A DNA stretch of 64,000 bases from Sebastes aleutianus (Eukaryota; Chordata; Actinopteri; Perciformes; Sebastidae): assembly GCA_916700875.1 (NCBI GenBank), contig CAKAKS010000062.1, forward strand, positions 18,838,626 through 18,902,625. The letters run 5' to 3'. A program made the translations under genes and the position numbers. The notes below the pieces were generated by a model. That model worked only from the letters and a program-made list of their open reading frames with translations. It did no database searches and was not told the DNA's origin. Of the stretch, positions 1-10,749 are shown piece by piece. Within the stretch, counting starts at the first letter, position 1. Each line of letters opens with the position of its first letter.

Positions 1-350
1 ACACGTGGAAATGAAGATGACATGCTTCATGATTCAAACTAGTTGTGATGTTCAGCCTCTGATGCAGCACATTGTTAGCAGCTAAGTACAGAAAGCAATC
101 CACAGAAGTATTTGAGAATAGTGTCCTTACTTAAATCCACATCCCACCACCTGCAGAGACATTTTAAGATCGACTTAAGTGTTACTTTCCAGCGGGGTAG
201 TGAAAGAAAAGCTCCTCAGAGGTGATGAGTACTGACATGCAGAGGCTAACTGTTAGCTCAACAGCTAACTGTTAGCTCCAGTTGTAACACAGTTGTCATG
301 ACAGTGAACACATGTTTCAGCGTCTGTGTAGAATAAATATATACCCTCAC
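1..350. other. Unassigned edge sequence
   Basis: No open frame or known repeat is visible. A 14-base near-palindrome (GCTAACTGTTAGCT) occurs twice, at 245-258 and 264-277. If the minus-strand exon at 351-530 is real, this stretch is the start of its first intron. Confidence 0.4.
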
Positions 351-530
351 CTTGCTTCTTCTTCTGTGCAAAGACTAAAGCTCCTTCTGAACTGAGACAC
401 TTCACTTTCAGTAACTTCAGTAGCGATCTGGTGGAGCTTTGTCACTCACCAACACCAAAACGTGCGTTGTTCGGCGTAAGCTATCTTTGCGTGATGACGT
501 AGGCACGTAAGTTACGACTGACTTCCGGGT
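351..530 (-). promoter_or_regulatory. Possible promoter and first non-coding exon, minus strand
   Basis: Read on the minus strand, the stretch holds an ETS-type site (CCGGAAGT, about 522-529), then a CRE-like TACGTCATCACG. About 130 bases of GC-balanced sequence follow, ending in CAAG|GTGAGG, a good splice donor with its GT at 349-350. ETS plus CRE next to a short exon with a consensus donor is typical of a TATA-less vertebrate housekeeping-type promoter. The gene would run leftwards out of the window. No start codon or protein can be shown, and it could also be a promoter-like piece of a repeat. The call is inferred from motif arrangement alone. Confidence 0.3.
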
Positions 531-566
531 TAGTTTCTGGCTCAAATGAGACATTACATGAGAGGA

Positions 567-569
567 TTT

Positions 570-600
<31 letters not shown>

Positions 601-843
601 TTTTTTAAATTTTATTTAATTTTATTTTTATTGAAGATAATTCATTTACAAACATTAAGGCATTGTGATCTAAACGCAATACTTCTAACATACAAGGCAC
701 AATTGGATAGGAAAGATAACTCAAATTATACAAAAAGTTATATAATAACAAAAATAAAAGAGGGTAGAAAATAATTAAAGGAACAAAAAAAAAGAAATGC
801 ATAAATAAATAAATAATAAGACTGCACTCTTCCATAGTAGCTC
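567..843. mobile_element. Copy 1 of a 37-bp-TIR element, left end replaced by (TTTA)n
   Basis: The body (about 620-806) is almost the same as that of the full element at 851-1107, and the right 37-bp terminal repeat is intact at 807-843. The left terminal repeat is absent. In its place is a TTTA array and T-rich run at 567-630. It is separated from the next copy by only 7 bases, so the two facing ends form a 37-bp-arm hairpin. No coding capacity. Confidence 0.75.
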
Positions 844-850
844 TATGGGT

Positions 851-1107
851 GAGCTACTATGGAAGAGTGCAGTCTTATTATTTATTTTTATTTATTTTTA
901 TTGAAGATAATTCATTTACAAACATTAAGGCATTGTAATTTAAACTCAATACTTATAACATACAAGGCACGATTGGATAGGAAAGATAACTTAAATTATA
1001 AAAAAAATAATATAATAATAAAAATAAAAGAGGGTAGAAAATAATTAAAGGAACAAAAAAAGAAATGCATAAATAAATAATAAGACTGCACTCTTCCATA
1101 GTAGCTC
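851..1107. mobile_element. Complete 257-bp non-autonomous element with 37-bp terminal inverted repeats
   Basis: Positions 851-887 and 1071-1107 are exact inverted copies, starting GAGCTACTATGGAAGAG. The A+T-rich core has no useful frame and contains runs resembling a polyadenylated 3' end (TTTTTATTGAAG). No convincing TSD is seen: the flanks are TATGGGT on the left and TAGGGGT on the right. Its tandem partner lies directly to the left. The structure fits a MITE; the superfamily is not clear. Confidence 0.75.
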
Positions 1108-1774
1108 TAGGGGTTATCATCATATATGTTCAGTTCTTCATAAGCTCTGAGGAAAGACTTTTCATGTTGTCCATTCATTAGTCTTAATGCACTGAGATGA
1201 TTGCCCACAAGGTCCCTTTTGAAAACGGCTTTTGGGGTGTGAAACATCCATTTACACTAATGGCTATTTTTTTGACAACATCCCAGGTAATATCTAATTG
1301 AATGAAATTGAATGAAAAACTGAGAATACGGAATAAAGGTCTACATTTTAATAAAGTAAATACATGATTAGATGTGTTTTGTCGACTTGATACTTGTTTG
1401 CCTTCCAAAATCATAAGAACTGTTGTTACCATTAATATTTAAATGATGATCTGTGCATAAATAGTGTCTCAGAACAAATATCATGAGGGTTTATGTTAAG
1501 TCTGAGCTGGGAAAAAAAGTGAAATTGTCCCTTAAGGTAGATTTGCTCCTGGCATTTTATGTTTTAATAATTGTTTTCTGTCCTTGGAATCAATGCACCT
1601 TCCTTACAGGTTCACCAAAGAATCACAGTAATTAAAATTAATAAGAAGTGGAATTTTATGTTTTTTGCCTGAAGTTTGCTGGATACTTGAAGATTAACAG
1701 ACTTAAGTGCACTTTGTCTTTCTCATAAATAATGTTCAAGGTTTCCAGCATTGTTCTGCAGTGCATAATTATAC
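1108..1774. other. No gene recognised
   Basis: AT-rich single-copy-looking sequence. The open frames here are short and lack ATG, codon bias or recognisable motifs. Confidence 0.5.
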
Positions 1775-2241
1775 TTAAAGTAATACTTCACCCACTAAAT
1801 ATCAATTACTCATCCCGTGTTGCCTTGAGTTCTTGAAGAAAACTTGTCTGTTTCTCTCGTGTCTGCACGGTGAACGGAGAATCAAAATAAATTGAAGTAA
1901 ATGGGGCCTGCGTTTAACATACAACGAAACATACTTATACTTATATAAGGTTTTAGCAAAGATGCATGTGTTTGGGAAGTAGTGAGCATGCGACTGCTAA
2001 ACAAGACTTGGATTATACTGCACGAGTTGTGTGAGAGTTTGTAAACGCATGTTTTGATATAGATTTGCTGTCGTTAAACGCGGCCCCCATTTACTTCAAT
2101 TCATCAAGACTTTTCTCCGTTCTTTGATTCTCCGTTCACCGTGGAGGCCTGCGAGAAAAAGTTTTCTTCAAGAATTCAAGGTAACATGGGGTGAGTAATT
2201 GATATACAAATGGTCATTTTGTGGGTGAAGAATTCCATTAA
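1775..2241. mobile_element. Family P: palindromic TTAA element (467 bp)
   Basis: TTAA stands at both ends (1775-1778 and 2238-2241). The ends read TTAAAGTAATACTTCACCCAC on the left and, inverted, TTAATGGAATTCTTCACCCAC on the right. The two halves are long diverged inverted copies: about 1785-1920 pairs with about 2065-2235, including the shared segments CACGGTGAACGGAGAATCA and TTGAAGTAAATGGGG. There is no open frame. This is a fold-back MITE; the TTAA flank is the target-site signature known for piggyBac elements, but the transposase source is inferred. Confidence 0.8.
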
Positions 2242-3313
2242 TCTGCATAGTGAGTTTCCTGGAAATGACTGTGATGAAGTGAGGATGACTCAACTGAACT
2301 TTAATAAAGTATTATCAAGAGTTTAAAATTAAGCCGATCCTTTGCCCTGGTATTTCAATCAATATTAAGGAACAGAAACAAATCTTCCAAAGCAAGAAAC
2401 CACAGAGGCAAGATGTTTTCTAATTAACTGTCAATGGAGCTTTAATTTTAGGAGCAGATAAAGACTTGCTTTTCATTGTCATTCTTATTTTTAGCAGTGA
2501 GTTTCATTAAATAGTGGCACTTTACAATAGATAGAGGGGACAGGAGAAACTTTTCTTGACTGCTTGTATCTGGTGGTGCAAAGACTTTTATGACTGACCC
2601 AGCAGTGCTATTGGCCTGACATTTGAACTACATTTAAATGCTATTTGTAGGCTATGTAAGAACAGTTTAGTAAGACTTTTCCATTTTGACTACACATTGG
2701 CCAGTGACAGCAGCAGTCACATCTGCATTTACAGCTACAGGAGAGGCGAGTGTTGGAGGGATTTTCACTGTTAGCAAAAGTGCTTGCATGAGATTTTTTT
2801 TCAGGTGGATGTGAGGCTCCACTGATGTCTGCAAGTGCTGCATCAGGCTGACTGATCCAAAAGGAGCCATCCCCATGAACATGACACACTCACAATGTCA
2901 AATAGAGCCGGCTCAGCGGAATTGTTATGCACTCTGAGTAGGCAGCAGTAGGTATGAAATTGGTTGGACCGCTCCCCATACTCCCTGGCTGACCATCTGT
3001 GTCCTTGACTGATCATTTCGATCTCAACAGAACAGTAATGCAAATAATATCAATATAGAATATTTCACCGCAGCTCGTGTCATGAACTGTCACAGAATAT
3101 GTGATAGTATGTTCATGTGATCTAGCAATGCACAGAAATGTTTTTGAAAGGCCACAGCAAGGTAATGAAGATGCTTAATTAATGATGACATTATACTATA
3201 CCTTGTAATGAATTAGAATTAGTTATTCAGTCTTGAGAGAAGAAATCTACACATACAAATAAACAAACAGCAACATGTCCCCCTTGACACCTTTTACACA
3301 TCATAATTTAAAC
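2242..3313. other. No gene recognised
   Basis: Mostly unique sequence. The GC-richer part at 2680-2890 has overlapping short minus-strand frames that lack family features. Confidence 0.45.
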
Positions 3314-3452
3314 CTAGGGTTTTAACGGTATGAGATTTTCACGGTAACACGATAACCGTCTCAGAAAATATCACGGTATCAAGGTATATATATACTATTA
3401 TTATTAGTAGTATTATATTCATCAGCAATGTCCCTTAAAGGAATGATAACAG

Positions 3453-3590
<138 letters not shown>

Positions 3591-3622
3591 ACGTTATTGA
3601 TCCCCGAAGGGAAATTGAATTA
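3591..3622 (-). repeat. LINE 3'-end remnant joined to the GATA array
   Basis: TTATTGATCCCCGAAGGGAA directly abuts the GATA tract. Reading the minus strand, the sequence ends GGATCAATAA and runs into TATC repeats. This arrangement recurs widely in fish genomes as a retroposon 3' tail. The family assignment comes from memory of the motif and was not computed. Confidence 0.5.
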
Positions 3623-3831
3623 TAATAAGTAACAGAATCATAAACCTGATTTGAAAAAAGCATGCAACTACAATATGTTATATGTCTTAAAGCATGTTAG
3701 TTTACATGCCATCAGCACTAACTAACTAACTAACTCACACACTCACAATACTGCAAATAAGCTCATGTACACGGTATGATAACCGTCTACTTTCCTATAT
3801 ACCTTGAGACCGGTATACCGTTACAATCCTA

Positions 3832-5314
3832 TTCAAAACACACCAGGACAGTTTTGTAAAAGCTACGTGACATATTCATGAAGATTTTGTTTGCCAACTC
3901 TCCCAATTTTCATTGCCCTCTCCCGGTTTCCTCCCAGGGCGCAATTCTCCTGCATTTCTCCAGATTTATGGCAAATTTTCACACCTTTTTTTTCCTTTTC
4001 GTTATCTCAACAGGTTCCTCACACTGTACAGCGTGGATAAGCCATAAGCCTTTCTGCCCGGACGGCAACAGAGCTACACCAAATGTCTTTTCCCGGTGGA
4101 GGAGATCTCAAGGTTCACAAGTCTGGTTGTATAATGTTTTCTTTCCTTCATTTTCCTTATAATTGCGCTTTTGGTTGAACATTGCCATCAGCTGCTGTTC
4201 AGGAACTGAACGGAACTACGAAGAAAAGATATCTCATACCAGCTTTATAAAGAGGATCATGAGTAGGTCTTTATGATAGAAAATGTGTAATGAGTTTCAT
4301 ATTACTCATTCCATGTAATATTTCTTTGTGAATTACTAAAGACTTGTTTTGCATAATGAATTACAGTAGACGCACACTAATGGTCACAGTGGCTGTTTCA
4401 GGGGTTCTAGGGTCCTTGAGCTGTTTCCAGGAGAAAAGAGGAGTAGTTTAATTCATTGTAATGTGATTCATGTGAAGATAGTACTGGTTGAGAATAATTA
4501 TTGGATGTTTTTCAAATCAGAGGTTTTGTATTCTTCCTTTTCTCTTCTTTCTCCTTCAACCTGTTCCAACTCATCAGACATGGTAACAATAGTAGCCTTG
4601 AAGCTACAGTAAAGGCACTGGAGGGCCTTGATATCTTTGGATTACACATCAAACGAGGGCAGGAGTTTAATTTTAGTTGTTGGTTATGTGAGTAGATCTG
4701 TACTCATCAACATGTACTTTGGATGACACCTCAACGTGTCAAATTTAAGAACCAGATGCACTTTATGTCTTGGAAGACATCCTTGAAATATTGTTTCAAG
4801 TTCTTTCTTTGGGCTATAAACATGCTACAAACGCCAGCTGTATCCCAAAAGTTGAGCGTTGGCGTCACAAAGAGAAAAAGAAACGTTTACTGTCACACAT
4901 TTCCAAAAGAGTTGATGGTGCTTAAGGGTTTTCAATTTTAAAAACACATCCTATCTCTGTGTCTGTATGACTAGTCAAGCATTTTCTCCATCTCCGTCTG
5001 CCTCACCACAGACAGTCTGTGTCAAAACGTCGAAAATAACGCATTTTCTGGACAAGACAGCTCCCATCACCAACCTGCATTTCATCTTCAAATTTGCTGC
5101 ATTTGTTTCTCTCATCAAGTCTCTCTGGTATGCGCTGAATACATATCATGCTGGCTCATTTTTGTCTCTTTACACCTTTTGAATAATAACTACCTCAATA
5201 TCAGATCGTCAGTGAAACATTTTCCTCACACCTGCTTTGTAAAACCAGAGAAGCTCATATGGGGGCAAAAAGGCACCTTCATGCCTCAGTACATTCCATA
5301 TAGTCACAAATTCT

Positions 5315-5316
<2 letters not shown>
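3832..5316. other. No gene recognised
   Basis: Several short frames occur (for example around 3878-4162), but none has a supported start, splice sites or known motif. The plus strand at 3900-4020 is pyrimidine-rich. Confidence 0.45.

Positions 5317-5358
<42 letters not shown>
5317..5358. repeat. (CA)21 microsatellite
   Basis: Uninterrupted CA dinucleotides, typical fish polymorphic repeat. Confidence 0.98.
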
Positions 5359-5361
<3 letters not shown>

Positions 5362-5752
5362 GCAATTATTACCCTTGTGGCCACTAGAGTGCTGTGCTGT
5401 ATTACAGATAGAGCTCAAAAGCTACTTTACTGTGACATTTGGAAGTTGCACTCATGCCACATGGGATTAACCCCTGGGGTTAGTTTCCATTAAGTGTTTT
5501 TAAAATACAGGCAAAGACAAACCAAAGGGGAAATACAACATGTTTGAGGGCATTTGTTAGAAAGCCTCAGCAGACTGTGATTTCTGCCTGCAGACCACCC
5601 AATTACAATAGTTTTGGTATTAGTATGGTTTTCTAATCTATATTAGTTTGGTTAAAAAAACATCTAAATCAGTATGAATAACATAAATTTAAGAGGCAAT
5701 TTGTAAGCTTTGTGTTATCCAGTAGCGGAAGATGACCATAATCTAGGGGGAA
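5359..5752. other. No gene recognised
   Basis: Unique AT-rich sequence between the CA repeat and the composite element. Confidence 0.45.
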
Positions 5753-5759
5753 TGGAATT

Positions 5760-6665
5760 TAGAGCTGCAACGATGAATCGATTGGTTGCAATCAATTAAA
5801 ATATTTAATCGTGATTAATCACGATTGTCCATAGTAATCACGATTAATTGCAAATTAATCACAAATTAATCACAAATTTTTTATCTTTTCAAAATGTACC
5901 TTAAAGGGAGATTTGTCAAGTATTTAATATTCTTATTAACATGGGAGTGGGCAAATATGCTGCTTTATGCAAATGTATATATATTTATTATTGGAAATCA
6001 ATTAACAACACAACACAATGACAGATATTGTCCAGAAACCCTCACAGGTACTGCATTTAGTGTAAAAAATATGCTCAAATCATAACATGGCAAACTGCAG
6101 TCCAACAGGCAACAACAGCTGTCAGTGTGTCAGTGTGCTGACTTGACTATGACTTGCCCCAAACTGCATGTGATTATCATAAAGTATGGCCATGCTAGTT
6201 TTTCCTCTGCAAAATTTAGTGTAATTTTGGAGCGTTATTTAACCTCCTTCATGACAAGCTAGTATGACATGGGTTGGTACCAATGGATTCCCGCAAGCCC
6301 GCGACAACCGAAAAATCGCAAGTTGTGTCAATGCGTTAAACATTATTGTTGCATTAACTAGTTGTCAACTATGAAATCAATCGCCAACTATTTTGATAAC
6401 CGAATTATCAGTTTGAGTAAAAAAAACAACAACAACTCAAAATTCTCTGATTTCAGCTTCTTAAATGTGAATATTTTCTGGTTTCTTTGCTCCTTTATTA
6501 GTCCCACAGTGGGGAAATTTGCAGTGACAGTAAACTGAATATCTTTGAGTTGTGGACAAAATCAAGACATTTGAAGACGTCATCTTGGGTTTTGGGAAAC
6601 ACTGATCGGCATTTTCCACCATTTTCTGACATTTTATAGACCAAACAACTAATCAAATAATCTAC
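5760..6665 (+). mobile_element. Family D element carrying a family C element (composite)
   Basis: The outer part matches the complete D copy at 19,960-20,310. It starts TAGAGCTGCAACG, and from about 6356 the D body resumes (TAGTTGTCAACTATGAAATC) and runs through the D landmark GAATATCTTTGAGTTGTGGA to about 6665. TGGAATT stands on both sides (5753-5759 and 6666-6672), fitting a 7-8 bp hAT duplication. The final D bases before the right flank are missing. The middle is a C-family element. No coding frame. Confidence 0.7.
5781..6355 (-). mobile_element. Family C copy 1 (hAT-like), inside D
   Basis: About 560 bases match the complete C copy at 45,554-46,196 in the opposite orientation. Shared blocks include AATATTTAATCG, ACCTTAAAGGGAGATTTGTC, ATGGGAGTGGGCAAATATGC and CCTCACAGGTACTGCATTTA. 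The last bases of both C ends are lost where it joins D. The central part also has a length difference around 6120-6230. Confidence 0.75.
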
Positions 6666-7590
6666 TGGAATTAATAACCAACAAAGAGGGTTTCTGAAGT
6701 TGAAAAATCACTTTCCAATTGTAAAGCAAAAAAATCTCTGTCTGTTGAAATCACATTCTTGACTATTCTCTCATCTACTTTACATTTATTTTCAACTTCT
6801 CAACAATGGAGGACATTAATACAAGCGTTAGCAAGACATTTCATTCTCAAGCCCAAACAGCACATGACAAAGCCCTTTTATTCCAGTATATTGCACCATC
6901 AAAGAGGTTACCATTTTCTTAAGTTTCACAAACCATGTTTCAATAGTTCGTCTGCTGCTGAATGGGTTGTGACTGACAGAAGGCAGATCGAAATATTTTG
7001 GAGAGGAAAACAGAAATCAGAGAAGCAGCAAAGACACATCCCACCCCGTCTCATCTCAGCTATTCACAGTGTTCCAGAAAAGAACACATTAAATCACCAC
7101 TGGAACATCTTTCAGACAGTAAAGGTTTTTGGCTCAATGTTTGACTGCTTTGTTAAATGACTCCATGCTCCTCAAATCATATCACACAAAAGCAGAGACG
7201 TAAGAACATAAGACATGAAATCCAGTAGAAAAAGATTTTGAACAGCTGCATAACAACATTTATCATGGCTGATTTAAGTGCCGTTGCAAATGTTAATGAC
7301 CATAAGTGTCAGAAATTTCTTTCTTTTTTTTTTTTCCAGGTCTTCAGTTTAGATGAAGATCATCTGCTCTACTTATCTTGTGAATGCACAAACCAGTAAC
7401 CAGTTTGTAAAAGCTTCGCCCAAAGCAGAGAGGCAGTTTTAAATACCTCAAGGTGTAATAAAGATAATACTTTGGAAGGAACAAACGGTAAGCCATATGT
7501 GGGGAGTGGGTCAGGCAGAAAAGGTGCCCACCAGGGTCAATCAAAGAACACGCTTCAGAGCCAGAATTTTTTAATTTCTGCACAGGAAAG
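6666..7590. other. No gene recognised
   Basis: The 133-codon frame at 6759-7160 has no ATG at its start and no motif. There is a T-run at 7325-7336. Confidence 0.45.
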
Positions 7591-7596
7591 CGATGA

Positions 7597-7853
7597 AGAC
7601 CCTAGAAGGAGCCCTTATCCAGCCGTATTTTCACTATACCTGCTGTTTATGGTACCATGGGATAACGTTGTACCCTGAAAACAGACTTCAGACTTCCCAA
7701 AATTAGTTGATATTCTTAATCTCCCCATGAGACCTCATCTTGTCCCGTCTCATTTTAAGAGCCTTGGGTGGTTGAAAGCTCAGGAAAGAGTCTCTCAGAT
7801 TGAGTTACACATGGTACATAGGATTGTACATGGTGTTGTCCCTCAATACCAAA
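7597..7853 (+). pseudogene. LINE ORF2 C-terminal remnant, part 1
   Basis: Translated in pieces across frameshifts, this reads as the tail of a non-LTR retrotransposon reverse transcriptase. From 7611 comes ALIQPYFHYTCCLWY, a typical post-RT motif. From about 7775 comes AQERVSQIELHMVHRIVHG, ending VVPQY. Stops and indels (for example around 7674-7680) break the frame. A palindromic insertion interrupts it at about 7853. Similar C-termini are known from CR1, L2 and Rex-type LINEs; I cannot choose among these by eye. Confidence 0.7.
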
Positions 7854-8126
7854 TCTCGGAACGGGATCAGCTATCGGTCTGATGATGAATAAGCCTCTGG
7901 GGGCAAGGGGCTTTATTTCTGGGGTTCCGGTGTAGCCAGCGGATATCTGGGACAAGACTTCCTTTTCCGTACGCTGCTCATTGTTTACAGTCGGATTAGC
8001 CACTTGAGATGCGAGACTGGAGTTGGAGTTGAGAGACGAGTTTCACGAGAAGCCTTACAAGCTAATTGTAAACCAATAAAAAGCTGAATCATCATCAGAC
8101 GATAGCGTTGGGTTCAGAGATTGCAT
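7853..8126. mobile_element. Palindromic MITE-like insertion in the LINE
   Basis: Inverted arms lie at about 7854-7898 and about 8080-8125. Both carry AATCTC, GAAC, GCTATCG and TCTGATGATGA in mirrored order. It lies exactly where the LINE reading is lost. The ~225 bases to its right (8127-8350) match neither the LINE nor the palindrome. No clear TSD. Confidence 0.6.
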
Positions 8127-8349
8127 TTCGGCCAATAAGTTTCGCCTCTTTTTGCTCTCCACACAAACTGTTTACCTGCATTCAACCAAAGCCTGCTCGA
8201 ACGTTTTTGGTCAATACTCGGATTACAAATGGAAACCAGAACGCTTCCGGTACCAAAATCTTGTTCCATTGCCTACAGATACTACATGTGACTGCAGAGT
8301 CTGTTTATAGAGATTACTCAATACCTGAAATAGTAATATCCACAGATAT

Positions 8350-8493
8350 TCCACTGTTCCACCTCCCAGGTTTAAGAGTAACCTGGGGAAGGGAACTTTT
8401 CTATTCATGGCAGTGAATCAGTGGAGTAGATTGCCAGGAAATCAAAAAATCATAATCAGCTTGGGAGGTTTCAAGCTGGCACTTAAGAATTGA
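8350..8493 (+). pseudogene. LINE ORF2 C-terminal remnant, part 2
   Basis: From 8371 the frame reads FKSNLGKGTFLFMAVNQWSR, then LPGN, then SLGGFKLALKN and a TGA at 8491-8493. The order (basic strand, W-x-R-LP, FK-x-ALK) is the usual last segment of LINE polyproteins. It completes part 1 at 7597-7853. About 70 bases of 3' flank follow without a clear tail. Confidence 0.75.
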
Positions 8494-9802
8494 CTCAGAG
8501 GATGTTCACAGCGGGATATTATACCTGATAAGAGGATGCCTTTCTTTGTTTGATTTTTCCTGGTTCTGTATTAAAGTACAGTGAATACAGTGAATAACTT
8601 GTGTAGGCACCGGTGATTATTTATTATTTGTGATTACCCATTACCGGTGATTATGATATTTATAGTTTTTGATTGATGTTTTTGCCATGTCATTCTTGCC
8701 ATGTCAGACCTGCCGTCTGGACCCCTCGCCTTCACACACCCCCATCCCTGAGATTCTTCAGTATTCAGATCAGCCGTGGATGTATACTTTGCTTGTCCTT
8801 GTTTGTAGATTACACTTAAGAAAACGTCCTTGTTAGTCTCCTCTGCAAAATATTGCTTATGTTTTCATATTTAGAGTGGAAAAACCCTATCTTTACCTTT
8901 TCAGCAAGAATATTTGAATAATTAACAACAAAGAAGACTTGCTTTAAACAAATTGCTCTCATCTCAGGGGTACTTAAGATATTAAGTGCTTCGCATTTTC
9001 ATTGTTCTCACACATTAAGCAGCAATATTTGGTCCTCAATCTTGTATTTGCGATCATTAATCATTACTAACGACCTTCATTAAGTTCTAACTTAGTTTAT
9101 CTATGTCCACGCATGTTTGCCGTGCAGGCTGAGAGCCAGACTTGGCCAATTATGAAAATATAATAAGTTAATACAAGATGGAATTAATGTCATAGGAGTC
9201 AGGAGATATTGATGGGTTTCACCAACGCCGTCTAAATAGTTGAGCATATTTGGTTGATGAGTTCATTAACCGTAATCAGTTTCAACTGCCTCTTGACACG
9301 TGCTTGTAAATGAAACATAAGTAGCGTGCCCTTTAGTGTTGTTTAAATTTTCACACAAATGTATCACCTGATTAATTCAAATAACTTTGTTAATTTGTGG
9401 CACTGATTATCTGCCTGGTCTGTGATGCAGCACCTCATTAGATCAGGATGGCCAGAAGGCATTCATAGCAGTCTCGCTGAGGAATAATATGTTCCAAACT
9501 AATATTGATATTCAGCAGCATGATGTGCAGAAATATAATTCCTAATTGAATTATTAAATAATATATATTAATATGAGAGTTATTTTTTCCTTGAAGCCTC
9601 AGGAACTGGACTCAAATATTATCCATTTGCTTTCTACAGTGTCGCTGAGTATTCCAGAGGAGGATTCACCCCACACCTTCAAACTCCACTGATACCAGGA
9701 CTCTCAAGGCCTCCTAGAAAAACAATATGCCAACAATGGAGGGCATCTTCCAGATCACGTCTGCGGTTTAAAATAACAAACTCTGCTTGTGAGAATGTGT
9801 AC
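8494..9802. other. No gene; TAAT-rich stretch at about 8900-9560
   Basis: The part from 8900 to 9560 has many ATTA/TAAT cores (homeodomain-type sites), few CpG and no repeat similarity elsewhere in the window. That composition is common in conserved developmental enhancers of fish gene deserts. It is composition-based inference only. Confidence 0.3.
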
Positions 9803-9862
9803 ACTGCTGCAAACTCTGCTGCAAACTCTGCTGCAAACTCTGCTGCAAACTCTGCTGCAAAC
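9803..9862. repeat. 12-bp minisatellite, five copies
   Basis: Unit TCTGCTGCAAAC repeated five times; the first unit starts with A instead of T. Because 12 is a multiple of 3, both strands stay open (LLQT on plus, EFAA on minus), which explains the apparent repeat proteins here. Confidence 0.97.
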
Positions 9863-9883
9863 TCTCCACAACTTGCATCAGGG

Positions 9884-10334
9884 AAACGTGTCCTCATACA
9901 ATGGTTTGTATGATATCTTACGAAAAGTTGTTTTGTTATTTTTTTATGCGTTTTCCTACGAATGTCCAGCAACATGAGCGATCAGTACGCCTGCACAAGC
10001 CCCTGCAGTGCAGAACCTGTTTAGGCAACAAAACTACTTGGTTAAGTTTAGGAAAAGATCATGGTTTAGGTAAAAATAACTACGGAAGTGGTGTTTTTGA
10101 AGATACGTAACAAATAAGTCAACGCTGACTTCTGGTTTCACACGGGACACAAACAGCGGTCTTCTGGGTGAAAGACCTGTATTTGTTTGACCCACCCATC
10201 CACCCTGACCTCCTCCCTATGCAAACTTTGTCACTCTACGTCACCTGTCCTGGCTCACGATTACATGGGTTGTATACGAATTATAGTGCATTACATTTCG
10301 TAGCTATAAATACACAGTGTAAGAGAACAACCTG
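9884..10334 (+). mobile_element. Family E element, copy 1 (451 bp)
   Basis: Flanked by an exact direct repeat ATCAGGG (9877-9883 and 10,335-10,341). Ends are inverted: AACGTGTCCTCAT on the left and CAGGTTGTTCTCT (inverted) on the right. It shares internal blocks with the 16.1 kb and 59.5 kb copies, including GTTTAGGCAACAAAACTA, ACGGGACACAAAC and CCTCCTCCCTA. Non-coding. Confidence 0.8.
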
Positions 10335-10429
10335 ATCAGGGAGGGCCATAAGTCAGGAGTAGAAATATCTAGTAGAAATTTTGTTTTAAGGATATAATGG
10401 TTATGTATTTCATTCTAAATATATACACA

Positions 10430-10745
10430 ACAAAGGGGACCGGGCTTTTGTTGTACAGGTCCCTCAGCTGTGAAACTCCCTACTCGAGGTTCTCAGGCAG
10501 GCAAACTCAGTATCTTCCTTTAAATCTCTTCTTAAGACTCACTTTTATATTATGGCTTTTTCTTAACTGATGGTGCATTGTTGTAACTACTTATATTATT
10601 TTATTTTGTATTTATATGATTTTATGTCGTTTAGATTTTAAGTTCTGGGTGTTAATTACTTTTATCATGCTTTTATTGTAAAGCACTTTGTAACCTTGTT
10701 TTGAAAGGTGCTACAGTATATAAATAAAGTTATTATTATTATTAT
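10430..10745 (+). pseudogene. LINE 3' end with short open tail and TTA repeat
   Basis: From 10,444 the frame reads AFVVQVPQL, a TGA at 10,471 where tryptophan is usual, then NSLLEVLRQANSVSSFKSLL, then KTHFYIMAFS and a TAA at 10,564-10,566. This is the canonical last segment of an L2/CR1-like LINE polyprotein. The 3' UTR has AAGCACTTTGTAACCTTG and GGTGCTACAGTATATAAATA, ending in a TTA array (10,727-10,745), the typical teleost LINE tail. 5'-truncated. Confidence 0.85.
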
Positions 10746-10749
10746 ATAG

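Noticed and set aside
6759..7160. 133-codon plus frame
   Set aside because: The first codon is TTG, no motif is visible, and the composition resembles random AT-rich sequence.
9803..9862. Possible CRISPR-like array or repeat protein
   Set aside because: It is a 12-bp direct tandem repeat without spacers. The repeat peptides on both strands follow from a unit divisible by three.
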